Origin: Rotaria macrura
Taxonomy: Eukaryota; Rotifera; Eurotatoria; Philodinida; Philodinidae
Length of the DNA: 64,000 nt
Reading direction: 5' to 3'
Assembly (NCBI GenBank): GCA_900239685.1
Contig: OENT01000055.1
Location: 186,001-250,000, forward strand
A model generated the notes under the pieces. The model had not been told where the DNA came from. It saw only the letters and a list, made by a program, of their open reading frames with translations, and searched no databases. Both the position numbers and the translations under genes were made by a program. Shown here piece by piece: positions 48,897-60,995 of the stretch. Numbering within the stretch: the first letter of the stretch is position 1; every line of letters begins with the position of its first letter.

Positions 48897-51800
48897 AAGA
48901 TAATAGTCAACTAATTGCTATCTGTTACAATCAATATTCGTAGGGAAAATTCATTCATCTCAAACTAGATACAATGAATTACCGCCGCTTATGACTTATC
49001 GATTGTTGCTATTAACAACCTTAATATCATATATTATCAATTCTTATATAACTAATAAGCTATAAATATGCAATACTACTTTCTGTTCTCATAAATATTC
49101 TTTAAAAAAAAATTCAATCGTTATCGATGTCTCAGTAGAAAAAAATCTAGATGGCGCTACTCTGCAATTTATCCATTTGTTTAACCAACCATAACTAAAC
49201 ATTCTGAGATATGCTATATACAGTCCAATGGCATAATTTATTCATCAATATAGTCAAGTATGCATCTTTCAAGTAGACTGCTGTATTTTTCTCATCCTTT
49301 TCTTCTTAACACAATAGTAAACGCATCTTAAGAACATGCACACTAAAAAATAAAGAGATACAAGATGATTATACCTTTGACTTTGTCCCATAACTTCATC
49401 TACTCCAATATCTTATATACTACTCATCAAGACTCTTCTTATCTATGACGTCGGTATACGTTTCTCTTTGACTTTCATGTTACTTTTTTTCTTTACTATG
49501 CTTGCAAAAAAAACCAGACTATTGACAATGACGATTGCCATTTTCCCCTTGGCATAGTTATAGTTTTGTTGCCTCGAGTAATACATGATCGTATTGTTTA
49601 CCTGGGAATAGTTCGACAGTGAGTGAAACGTAAAATAAGAATAACATAAATGAAGTTTTGCGAGAAATAAAAGTATGCCCGTGTCTACAATTAGTTATTG
49701 AATGAAACTTATCGTATTGACTTGTAAGCAAATGAAAATACATTTCTTAGAATAAAATTAAAACGAACGCTTCTAAAAGACATTAACAAGTGAGTTTCTT
49801 TTCATTCCACTTGCTTTGATGATTTGAACCCTTTTTAGATAGAAAAACATCATCGTAAGCGATTTATTTCTATGTAATATTTTGTCCATGTCCTATGTAT
49901 TTCACAACTTTTGATAGAATATAGAATTTTAATTCGTTTTTAGTACAAATATATCTCATGAATAGTGAACATTATGCCTGTGTTGAGTGCCACCAATCGG
50001 TTCCATAATCGAGGATTATAAAAGCACTTGTTCAAAAGCCATTTTTATCGTACAGGTTTATATTTCTCACGTAAATAATACTTACATGAAATGATTCGTT
50101 GCAAAATTTTGATATTTCTAATGATAACATCTCAACAAATGCTTTGAGTATGATGACCCCGCGCTTCCCTCTCTGCCGGACTGGTATTTGAAAAACATCA
50201 CATGATTCTATTGCTGTTTCATATTGTTCAGTGAAATTATTAAAGTGAAATGCTTTAGTTTTATGTCTATCGCTGCCAGTGGAAGAAACCCATTCTTCGA
50301 ATATTCGACGAGATTTCATCACACTTCAAATAGTATACTTCTCAATAAAACTTATCCGCTGATGATAAGTTCAAAGATAAAATCAAGGACAATTACCTTT
50401 AGAACACATCTGTTAAATTTACGGTCGATGAAAGATTCATATGCAGGAAATGAAAAAAACCAATGAATAATTTCATGAAAAATCAACCTTCTCCATTCTC
50501 ATTATTATCAGTAATATTCGAATAGACAGAGTAGTCGAGGGATTAAACTCTGTAGCTCAATCAATGAAATACTCTGATTTCACAGTCTTTTCAAAGATTA
50601 TCTAGGAAACATAATACGGCTTAGTAATAAAAATATCTCTGAACGTTTACAAGTCATCTGATCTGATTTGCTTCATGAACTTCAATAGGTTTTAAATGAT
50701 TCATTAAATACCTTGAGAGACACAATGTCATATTCTTTGTGGCAAAAGTGTATTCGTCCTCCATATTGATAGTTGATGAATTCGTGACCGTCTGATACAT
50801 GAAGTTCGCCCATCATTGCATACCTCTACTGACATGTTTCTATACTTATCGATTGTTGCAATTGAGCATGTGTACTTAGGCAGCTATTCAATCGTATTAA
50901 AAACAGCCAAACCAAATAGCTACATATGATACTGTGTATTTTGATCAAGTTCTCTTTTATTTATTTCTTCCGATGTCAACGTAGTTGACATTTGTTTGGC
51001 CTTATTTGTATTGATTGAGCAGCACAAAAGAGAATCAAAACCGCGAACTGAACGAATGACTAAAGAACTGAATGAAGACAACGAATTAAAAAGTAAGTGA
51101 AAATAAATGAACTAATTACATAATAATAATTCTCTGTCAATTATATTCAAGTCATAGTTATTTCTACCAGAATCTACAACTCTCTAGACTCTGCTAGACT
51201 TTGGAAGATATATGAACTTGAAACGTCATGGTTGAATGAAATTGAAGTTTCGATTGGAATATCAAGTTTTAAATACACATACACCTCATCTGTCTTAGTA
51301 GGCGCCACTGCCACGCTAAAAGATGAAGGTCTCAACTGGAATTAACTCCGTGATGGAAAGAAACTTCATTTTTTTATGAAGTTCTAGTTCGTCCGTATAA
51401 ACTTGAAACTCAAAGTTTTTCTCGCTCTAATATTCATATGTCGAAAGATTGACAAATTGAAATCTATTCATCATTACAAACCCTCACAGATCGATTCTTC
51501 TAAAGAGATTATGAACGATGTATGACTATAAAATGAAATAAAAGCATTAAGTGCAACATTTTTTTATGTGCTAAAGTTGTTTACACATTTCTATTTTAGT
51601 TAAACAGTGAATCAATCTAATTTTTCTCATTGAATAGTGTTTTCTGTTCAGTTTCATTATTGATCGATTAAAGCTATTGATCTTCAACTTAATGATGGAA
51701 TAAAATGACTATAAATTGATCTACTGACACTAAACAATCTGAAATGTGGATTCGTTCTGACATCTAAGTCGAAGTAACTGATTTTCATCGAGAAATACTG

Positions 51801-52014
51801 TGACGGGTATATCATTGTTTTATAAAGTGTGTAGCATATGCTCTTAATTATCACGTTGCAAACATGTTGAAGAGAAATAAATTTGAGACGATCATTCAGA
51901 AAGTTTCGTTTTTTCATTAAAAAGCAACAACTATTGATTGAGCTATTTGAATAAAAGAACATTAGTTGACTTTGAAAATATCTTAAGATAAGATAGATCT
52001 GTTTTCAGAGAATG
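48897..52014. other. Intergenic with possible exon fragments
   Basis: About 3.1 kb. Between 50079 and 50822 there are minus-strand stretches that look coding but match no family I know (listed separately). The rest is AT-rich with nothing recognised; the ORFs at 49558-49743 and 51684-51962 look like chance. Confidence 0.4.
50079..50822 (-). CDS. Possible exons of an unrecognised gene
   Basis: Three stretches on the minus strand look coding. At about 50718-50822 a frame starting MMGELHVSDGHEFINYQYGG ends at a GT donor after DIVSLK. At about 50400-50480 a frame reads SFPAYESFIDRKFNRCVLK up to a GTAATT donor. At about 50079-50325 MKSRRIFEEWVSSTGSDRHK ... FHFNNFTEQYE ... EISKFCNESFH ends at a good GTAAGT donor. 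Composition is mixed and protein-like. The phases of the joins could not be settled, no family is recognised, and no final exon was found. It may be a decayed gene or a fragment of a multi-exon gene. Confidence 0.25.
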
Positions 52015-53094
52015 CTATTCCCATATAGATGAACAATAAAGCTGCTCAAGTGATTTTAACATGATTCGAATTGTTTTTCCTATAGAATTAACAGCGATTG
52101 ACCATTGATAGAGTATTAATTTCATGTCATCACTATCATCAAGTTGTAATGTCGTCTCAGTTGATGTTCGTGGGTTAACGGCAGCTGGTCGTGTTGTTTT
52201 TGTTTTTGTTGTTGTTGGTTGTGTTCTTGTCGTGATGTGTTGCTTTTAGGAACGAAAAAAAGTTTTCAAAAATAAAAATGAAATCTCACTTACCATAGCT
52301 TGTCTTCTGACAGTATTTATCATGGTTTCCAGTAATTGATTTAAGGTTTTTGGTTTTGATTCTTGTATACTTTGAATAATAATATTCAATGGTGTTAGAG
52401 CTTGTTGTGTGATTGTATTAAATAAATAATTATCGAATCGCTCGAATTTCCATAGAATTCGTACGAATTTGTGCGAGGTATTTTTTATTGTTGAAAGTAT
52501 TCTGTGAATTGTTTCAATTCTTAAATTGGGATGAATATCTTTCAAAAGCCATTTAGGTAAAGTACCATTCGTGAACAATTCATTATGAATGACATCCATA
52601 CGTGTTATGTTTATAAGATTGGCAATCAAATGTTCTAAATCAAATTCTTTTCCAGCAGCAGACCATAAGCCACTAATTAGTTTTTTATAATCGATTTCAC
52701 GTAGAATTACACGAAGCATAGCTTCATCATTAATACTTTTTCGAATTTTATTCATTGTTTCATTGTTATTTAGTATTGAAATTGCAACATTAGTAAAATT
52801 AATATCTTGAACAGTATTGGCAATCATATGCTCTATCATACTACTTTTGACACTACGACCGGAAGTGGTATTTATTGGTACATTATCATTAAATAAAAAA
52901 CGCTTTTGCCGATGAAGCTGGCTCGGGACTGATGAAGCTCGATAATAGCGCATCGCAAGTTGAACAATTTCTGGTATAATAGTTGTGAGACTATCAGCTG
53001 TACGAAGAAGAGAACAAGAACTTGAACTTAATTCAGCACAAACATCGACTTGAAATAAGATAGTGTACGAGAGAAATATGGGTACAAAATGCAT
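52015..53094 (-). CDS. Secreted protein of unknown function with a furin-type site
   Basis: Two exons: 52294-53094 (267 codons from ATG 53092-53094) and 52015-52242 (75 codons and TAG). They are joined across a 51-nt intron (GTAAGTG...AAAAG) in phase 0, giving 342 residues. Residues 1-20 (MHFVPIFLSYTILFQVDVCA) form a signal peptide. HRQKR at residues 61-65 is a furin-like dibasic site, so a pro-piece may be removed. The middle is helical and rich in Ile/Leu, with several N-glycosylation sites (NTT, NFT, NET, NIT, NGT, NTS). The second exon starts with a Thr/Lys-rich linker (TTTKTKTTRP) and ends in a short helical tail. There is no membrane segment after the signal peptide. I do not recognise the family. 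It could be an extracellular matrix or body-fluid protein; the pro-site leaves a processed ligand as another option. Confidence 0.7.
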
Positions 53095-53457
53095 CTTTCG
53101 AAAATTATAGATCAAACTTATTATAACGCTGACTGTTAGAATAAATCCTATTTATGAAACGTACTTTTATTTATCACCAATTATTTCTCAAGTATTTACC
53201 AATTATGAGCGTGTGAGTTCTTGTAAAAGTACTAGAACGATAACGAGATTTCAAATAAAATATAAATACATATGAATGATAGCTCTCATGAAGCATACAT
53301 TCGTAATTGCCATTACGATTAATTATATGTATCCTTTTTTTTGTTTCAAACAAAATCTTCATGTTCGAATGATTTATTCGATAAACACGCCTGTTATTTT
53401 TACAAGAAATGTTCACTAAGACAACAGACTCACAGATTCTGTTTACAAAACTAAATA

Positions 53458-55784
53458 TCAAAATCGGCCACGAACTTTAAAAAAATAATACAAAGCACCT
53501 CCAATGGCACCTCCAATGTGACCTGCTGAGCAAATATTCTTTTGTCGATGTGTAACCGCTCGATAGATATCATACGCAAGAAATGCTCCAACACCGACAA
53601 TAACTGGCATCGGTACGATAAAAAATAAAAGAATGGTATCACGTGGACGAATAAATGAATAGAGTACGGTCATGCCCATCGTTACACCTAAAATGAAAGT
53701 AAAACCAATACATATCCGATGTATTTTCCCATCGGTCTCGTCTCAAATTCATCGTTTGTTATTTCTTTGATTAAAGAACTTGCCCGTGCATTACAAAATA
53801 GAGCAGTTGCAATGATCAATGGAGACATGTAATGCAATGTCAATGTTCTTTTTCTCTCTACATCGACATTTGAGAGAAACTGACTTCTAATGACAAGGAA
53901 GCAGTTATAAAGAGTAATTTGAAACTTACGGTGAATCAAACAATTCAGTCATAATGACTCTGGGATTGAAAATAGTTTCATTTGAAAAAAAAGAAAGTCT
54001 ATCGTTCGTTGAAATGATCAACTTCTCATCTTCTTCAGATTCTAAACGTACGTTATAATGTCTATTGAAATACATATGCTATGAAGAAGGACATTGTGTA
54101 TGTCAGATAAGACGTCAGATTATTATCTATTCAACCAAAGCATTTGACTTAACCTGACCAACATTAACAAGTAAAAGAGAATTTAGTTTGCTTGTTAGAT
54201 ATAAAATAGGAAACACTAAAGAAGATGTCGAAAGGTTGACATGTAAAGTACGACGATAGTAAGAATTCTCAGTAGCACCAGTCATAGAAATGTGCAAGTT
54301 ATGTAAATTATTACTCGAACACTCACACTGAAAATTTTTCGTACTGAATCGGTATTGATGTGTTCGTACTATGTGAATGTGTATCAGAATGATCATCATA
54401 ATTATTTTAGTAGTTTTGTCGGAAACGATATATATCAATAGGAACGAAAATGTCAGAAAATTTGTTGATCTCGAAAGAAAGAAAATTCCGTAAAGATAAT
54501 CTGTACATCGATATGAGTAATCAGAACTGTTTGAAATTGGATACAGAACGATACAGTAATGATTTTATTTTAATAGTTGTACATGTTATGGGAAAAATGA
54601 CTTTAGAAAGCAGCTGGTCATAGTTCTATGATACCTTGATTCATCAAATACGTCACTTTAATGCAAACTGATGCGCTGCTCGATGTCAAGCATGAATTCG
54701 AAAGATTCTTTACGCATCGAAGTCATTTAATTTATATCAGTTCACCTCTACTTTATGAACGAGAATCTGTTAAGCGATAAAAGGTGATCATGCAAAAAAC
54801 AAAGGCAAAATCGATATATGACAAAGAACTTTTTAATGTGAAATAGAACAAAACAAAGTTGCTTTCTGTATTCGATTTTACTCAATGACTCGTTATGATA
54901 CTAAGCAAAGAGAGTAGGCTTCATGTGTTACACGAAACTTGCCATTCTGTTCAATGTTCAGCTGCTATTCATTGACTGAGAAAACTTTTGGAATCTTATG
55001 GAACATAGTGTCAAACTTTCAGATCTACTCAGACAGAGTTTTACTCTGTATAATTGTTTATACGAATAAAAAACATGCGTGATTTAAAGCATTCAAACTA
55101 ACCAGAAGCTCCAACAGCGGGTATCGTTGGTCTTCGATCATAGAATCTTTGGTAACATACATGGCCAAGTGAGCAACTGATTGCAGTAACAAGAAATAAT
55201 TGAATGAACGCTGGTAAACCAATATGATTCAAAACCGGAGGTCCTATAAAAAAACACAATTTAGAAAAGAAAAAGAAGCATTTTTATGAAGTAGTATTTT
55301 ACCAAAACTATAAAAAACGAAATTATTAATCAAAAAATGAGCTAAATCGAAATGACTAAAAGCTGACGTAAGAAGAGTCCATGGACGATTTTGTCGAAAG
55401 ACACCATCCCAAGATACCACTAAATATATTTTTACCTATAGACTGATTCATGTTTTTATTGTGAAAATATTTACTGAAATGTTTTGTCATAAACCATAAT
55501 AGACGTTGATCATGGTTCGATCGAAGATTTGCATAAGAAAATTTCCATGTAACAAACACAATACCATTGACGGCAATGATTCCAAGGATAATGTTTCTCT
55601 CGTTGATAAAACCGAATGGATATTGATTATTAGTATTGCGTGTTGAGGAAGGTATTGAAGAGCGTAGTTTATCTGTTTGAAGCGGGGATCGAAATGCTCG
55701 ACGTATTTTCTCTGAAGTCAAATGACGGCGACTGATGAAAAATGAATATGGACGAGAGGCGAGTGTTCGCAACACTATATTCAT
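53458..55784 (-). CDS. PARL-type mitochondrial rhomboid protease
   Basis: Four exons: 55475-55784, 55303-55419, 55103-55243 and 53458-53687, 265 residues with consistent phases; the third intron is 1.4 kb. The N terminus (MNIVLRTLASRPYSFFISRR) is rich in Arg and lacks acidic residues, as a mitochondrial import signal should. A membrane segment follows (NIILGIIAVNGIVFVTW). The rhomboid core then appears: RPWTLLTSAFSHFDLAHFLINN (the WR motif and the His/Asn block), catalytic Ser189 in GASG, and catalytic His246 in SAGHIGGAIGG. In PARL and yeast Pcp1 this Ser-His dyad cuts membrane proteins such as PINK1 and PGAM5 in the inner mitochondrial membrane. The extra N-terminal helix (1+6 topology) fits PARL rather than secretory-pathway rhomboids. 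The C-terminal tail after the sixth helix is short. Confidence 0.9.
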
Positions 55785-57033
55785 CACTTCTAGCTCTCTC
55801 TTTTTTATCTACGAAGATTAGAAAAAAATTTCATTCATCCAAAAATGATTGTACTATCATAGAAGAGCAGGCATTAGTTCTAGTCGACAACATAAATACT
55901 AATGATGAACTCAACTAGAAGCATCCGCTGTCATATGTTTTGTTTCCAATATCACAAGTGTTAATTATTGCAACTGTAATCAGCGAAAGCATAATTATTC
56001 GACTACAGAAACTTTCGAGAACGATGGTCATTACATCGATGTAGCTTTGTTTTTGTTCTATTCGAATCAGATGACAAATATGTTCACTGTTCAGTTCGTT
56101 TTTTCCTTTTTATGATCATATTGACGACTAAAGCAAAGATACTCATGTGTGATCGAAGCATGTCTATCAATTAATATTTCTAAATTTCTTCTTCATATAA
56201 ATTAAAGACTACTCCGATGATTCAGTTTTAATAGCCTTATCGACATCATTTTTCTTATAAGAGATTACTGTCATGAAAATATAACCGATTCGAAATTTCA
56301 TCGATGCACCTACCGGTAGAATCCAACGAACTAGGTAGCTCATGTTTCTATTGATTGTGAAAGTTTGAAATAGTGTTCAACAAAAAAATACGAAAACTAA
56401 AGTCTTATCGACACTATTTACAATCATGAATTTGTTCGTCTATATTTGGTTAACGTTTCACTGAGATTTGAAGATGATTTGTCTCAGAGAGATTTCGAGG
56501 GTAAGTTGTGACTTTTACTTGTCATTTTGTAATACTTTTCTGTAAACAAGTTCGAGGATTCATCGAACATCGTGAGAATTATGACTAGAAGGCATACGGG
56601 TCATTCAAATATCAGAAAGAACTTTCAGTGAAATAACGATAACGTGACTCCCATCAGACGAAATATGTAAACTTTTCCCTCATCAGTCTTAACCTATTGA
56701 ACTCTCTTCGTAAAGCCATAATGATTTCAAACGGTGAGTCACATCTGACGTAGTTCGTCTAATCAGAATAACGCATAGTAAAACGTATTGGTCTTGAATT
56801 ATGTTCAATTTGATTCGTAGTGAATTTTCATTTTCGAAGAAAATAATCAAATATTTTTCGACAAATGTAGTGTTCTTATTAGTGGCAAGAAGAAAATCAA
56901 TATTTCATAGAACTCTGTAGTCGTCACTATAAATATCTGTTGATACTAATTCGATATCGGACAACTATGGATAAATCCTAAAAAACATAAGCCATGCATT
57001 CGTTAGCTCATACTTTCGTCAAGTTTTTCTTTC
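55785..57033. other. Intergenic, nothing recognised
   Basis: About 1.2 kb upstream of the rhomboid gene, reaching to the fold-back element. It probably contains the rhomboid promoter; no coding or repeat structure was seen. Confidence 0.5.
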
Positions 57034-57638
57034 GCCGACGACGATTTTCACCGACTCCACTTTCACTGATTTCCATTTTCTCCAAATTCTATTTTCTCTG
57101 ACTCCTGTTTCGCCGACAACATTTTTTGATCGAAACATATCAGGCCACATATGATTCATTCTATATTTAAAATTTTTGTACAGCTAACGAGTTGATATAT
57201 CAACTCACACAGAACCAATTGATTTGGTAACCATGTGAGTTGAAAACCATCTGACTCGGTAACTATGCCAGTTGAACCGTTTACCTACTTGGAAACAGAT
57301 ACCAATAGATGTAGAAGGGTCTGGGGGCATGCAGTACGGTTTTACGTATGAATGAATGCAAGAGCCACACCCTTATTTGGTGATGTCTGTTTCCAAACAT
57401 ATGAAAGGTTCAATTGACTTAGTTACCAACCCACATGATTACCAAGTCTGGTGGTTACCACCTACTTAGATGGTAATGCATAAGGTTGTTAATAAACTCA
57501 TCAGTTGTAAAAAGATTTAAAATATAGAATAAATCATGGGTGATCAGGTATTTTGCGGTCAAAAAAAGTTGTCGGCGAAAAAGGAATCGGAGAAAATGGA
57601 AATCAATGAAAGTGGAGTCGGTGAAAATCGTCGTCGGC
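57034..57638. mobile_element. Fold-back (long inverted repeat) element, about 605 bp
   Basis: The two ends are inverted copies: GCCGACGACGATTTTCACCG at 57034 pairs with 57619-57638. The similarity continues inward about 150 bp per side, with small gaps (left to about 57195, right from about 57485). The arms are built from a degenerate unit like CCGACTCCATTTTCTC with CGCCGACAAC. Even the centre is partly self-complementary (TTGGTAACCATGTGAGTTG against ACCCACATGATTACCAA, and GGAAACAGATACC against GGTGATGTCTGTTTCC). No coding capacity or clear target duplication was found. The 74-codon ORF at 57540-57764 is an artefact of the arm. Confidence 0.8.
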
Positions 57639-57895
57639 TTAAATGGACTGAGCCTTCAGTCTTTGTCTGATATTTCAATCAATATAAAAAAACTGTTTCG
57701 AATCGTTTCTCACGTCACGTTCTATCCAGTGGAGATCAAATCTCAATTAAAGTTTGCATGCTAGATTTTGTATTAATAATGGATATTGCTCTATAAAAAA
57801 TTTTCTAAAATGAAAATATCACTTTTTTGTGTTTATGTTGTTGAGAACAAAGATTTCAAGAGAAAAAAAGCAACGAATTTCGATTTTTTAAAATT

Positions 57896-59080
57896 TTAAC
57901 GACGTCTCTCTTGTTTTTGAGCTCGTTGTTGTGCTTTCTTTTTTCGTTCTTCATCTTTCTGTTTTTGATTGCCAGCATCAATTTTGTTTTTCTCTTGTTG
58001 TTTCTTATGAGCCTAAATCAAAGCAAAATAACTTTTTGACTTTTGATTCATCAATATAAGAGTCATCAGTTTTACTTCATGTTGTAATTCACGTGCTTTT
58101 TTCTCGCGATCTTCGATAGCTTGTGCATTTGTATTTTGAAATATGCCATTGTCATTTGTTTCATGATCATCTTCATAATCGATTTCTTCATCGGATATCT
58201 CGGAATATTTTGCTAATACTTGAGATTTATGTTTTTTTAATGCCAGATCGTCAAGACTTTTATTTGAATTAGAATCATTCATTTGCTTTTGCTGCTTAAC
58301 TGTTGACTCCATGTGATTCATGGCATTTATCAACGCATTATTAATAGTATCATCATCTTCATCGATCGCTAAAAACATAATCTAGATATTCAAAGATAAC
58401 TGCTCTGCCATATTGAGAATATGAGGTTAACTAATATTCTCATGTTTCAATGGACGAATAAAACATACGTAGACTTTGAGAGAACGACTTCTTATTTCTC
58501 CCATGAACATATGCTGTGGCCGAATTCTAAGACATATGTATCATACGTTTACAGTTGATATTAGTTTACTGTGGTTTACTATGATGAGTCTAAACGTATA
58601 TCTTGATATATGTACGTATGTCAACAGTGCGCTACTGAGCTTCATCATACATGAAATGTTTCTCTATACTCCTACGCGCATTTCTTGCTGAAGTCAAAAG
58701 GTATCATAAAAGTTGATAGTCACCTCCATTATTTCTTACCGCGATGGCTTTGTTTAGAATTTGAACAATGCTCAGTATTGCTTTGTAATTGATACCAACG
58801 TTCGAGAATCTGTTGACTGAGTTTATCAATATTATGATCATGCTAATAAGTATAAATAATACATATTATTCTAGATGTTTAATTTTAATATTACTTTTAA
58901 ATCAAGATCAGCGAGTAATTCAATAATAGCTACTTGCTTTTCGTCATCCGTTTCACTGTCACTTGTAACTATACCCATTAAATATTGAACAAAATCACTC
59001 ATATCAACATCATCCGATTGCAATTCATTAAGTAATGAACGAATCCATTCATCGAATGATGAAGATAATGCCTCGGCCAT
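57896..59080 (-). CDS. CCDC43: CCDC43 homologue
   Basis: Four exons: 58895-59080, 58740-58842, 58076-58368 and 57896-58012, giving 232 residues (human CCDC43 has about 224) with consistent phases. The N-terminal part, SSSFDEWIRSLLNELQSDDV then DFVQYLMGIV and EKQVAIIELLADL, matches the compact helical domain of CCDC43. LERWYQLQSN follows. The middle carries the conserved SQVLAKYSEISDEEIDYEDD, like human AQYADVTDEED. The C terminus is a highly charged helix (EDREKKARELQHE, then KKQQEKNK...QKQERRR). The family is conserved in animals but its molecular role is poorly defined. Without a signal peptide or membrane segment it should be intracellular. The ATG at 59078-59080 fits the family start; no alternative start was seen. 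Confidence 0.85.
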
Positions 59081-60634
59081 CAGGCACACACGTATCTCGA
59101 TCTAGAGATATGAAAAATATTTCACTATTCTGTAAGTTTTAGATAACATAAAGACAATACGAAAGCCCAGCAAAAGATATTTGTTCCATAGCGATGTTTC
59201 TTCTCATTATAATTAATTACAAAAAATAAACGATTTCTGTACGAATATCGAAAGTTTAAAAGCTAAAAGTAAGCTTCATAGTTGTTTCTTTCACTCGTAC
59301 TTACTATAGATCATACTCTTCATATTCTTTTTGGGACTGCCGTAAAAATTTGTGAATTCTGTAGATTGAATCTTTGACAATTGTTCTATAGTAGTTTTTC
59401 TTAAGAATACGTCATTTCTTTTGCTTCAGAATGGTCTGGCTTATGGTCATCGAGACTAAACTATGAGAAATAACAATTTCAAATTCGATCAGCACATGTT
59501 TATCTTGAGTTGCTTTTCTTAATTCTGAGTGGAATAATTTTTTTCTGTCGAGAATTTCATGTTTCATTACTAAAATCGAAATAAGAATTCGTTTTTTCTT
59601 TAGTAACGATTTCGCTATCATATTGAAAAGTTGACCTTATAAAAAAATCAAACAGTATTCGTCATTAATAATCGAAAGGTTTTTTCTTGTAATCATCTCG
59701 GGCCGATGTTTCAGAGACTCTCCGGTGAATTTTCTAGCTACTGACACGTAATGCTTTTATCGTGATTCAATTTTCATGGGGGTTCTCTGATTATTGTTAA
59801 TATTATTTTTCGAATGTTTGATGAGAAAAAGCCTTCGCTCGAATAATTTAATAACAACAATAATAACAAAACATTCTTTTTTGTAACTCGACGAGATCTC
59901 TCTAAAACTGATAAAAAGAAACAACGGCAAAAGAAAATATTTACCCAAACTTCGTCTTACTGAGACCTTAGATGATTAGGGAAACTATGCCATTTAGAAT
60001 GTCTATCCATCCAAAGTATATATTCCATGTGTACAAGCAATCAATCGCTATGATATATCTCATTGGTTAGATTAACAATCATATACCGATTCGATAGATG
60101 ACAGTCATTGACACAATCGATGTACTGGCATCCCAGAAAAACATTAGCAGTTAATAAAATCTGCGATCAAGAATACAGATGTTCATAAAAACTAACAAAC
60201 ACATTATCATTGATGAGACTAATAACAACATACTATTGCTATTTAATCGATATTTTCAGGATATGTTAAATATAATGGCGAGATAGAACAATGAATCATG
60301 CACATCGACTTCTTTCTTTTAGCTTACATAAAATTGACTAAGCGAAAAAAAAGTGCATAGATAGTCAAGATGGTAGAAACATTTCCTAATTTGAAAAAGC
60401 AATTTTCGAACGAAAATTTTCATTCAGGCATCAGAAACAGCAATTGGAACATGAACAAATATATTTTTAACTACGGATAAAAACAATACGTTAGTAGTGA
60501 GCGAAATCGAACAAGAAAAAAAGCAATTCGTCAAAAGTTTGTGAATAGAAGATTAGTTATTTTTTTCAAAGAGTTCAGTTTGATAGGTTTTTTTTAAATT
60601 TACTTTGTGTTAATCACATTAAAAGCGTATGTTC
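59081..60634. other. Intergenic, nothing recognised
   Basis: About 1.55 kb upstream of the CCDC43-like gene. A lysine-rich 69-codon minus-strand ORF (59412-59621) and another at 59757-59948 show no family resemblance and are probably chance. Confidence 0.45.
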
Positions 60635-60995
60635 TTAGTAATGCTTTTCTTGAGTTACAGGGTTTATAGGTTCTTTCCACTGAATTTTTATACATGTATA
60701 GCTCATAAATCCATCCTTTTGAAATTCAAACGAAATAACTCTTTCCTTTTCATCTTCCTTACGTTTTGCTCTTAACAAACTGCAATTAATATTTACGATG
60801 ACTAATTTAATTGTTCTGTTTATACTAATTAGAAGGCACATTCACACACACACACATGGTGGTAGAAATATGGATGGATAAGAGACTTATCAACCTACTC
60901 ACTACAGTAATTTCATCTTTCAATGTTTGAGATCCATCGTCACACATATACAGACGAGAGAAGCTTCGACCTGCTGAGCTATCTGACAAATAGAA
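60635..60995 (-). CDS. Possible last two exons of an unrecognised gene
   Basis: The exon at 60895-60995 reads FYLSDSSAGRSFSRLYMCDD and SQTLKDEITVVS between TTTTAG and AG|GTTGAT. Spliced in phase 2 to 60635-60779 it reads LLRAKRKEDEKERVISFEFQ then KDGFMSYTCIKIQWKEP and ends TQEKHY, TAA. The joint frame is open, the acceptors (TTTTAG, TTGCAG) are good and the composition is protein-like, but I recognise no family. A further possible exon upstream (about 61059-61130, ending SDDVQ before GTATAT) would join in phase 0. It may be the 3' end of a gene transcribed from about 61.5 kb, or a remnant. Confidence 0.35.

Noticed and set aside
55420-55435. A 16-nt intron (GTAAAAATATATTTAG) in the rhomboid gene
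   Set aside because: Using the donor 38 nt upstream (A|GTAAAT at 55473-55474) gives a normal 54-nt intron, keeps the frame and yields MTKHFMVSWDGVF as expected for PARL.
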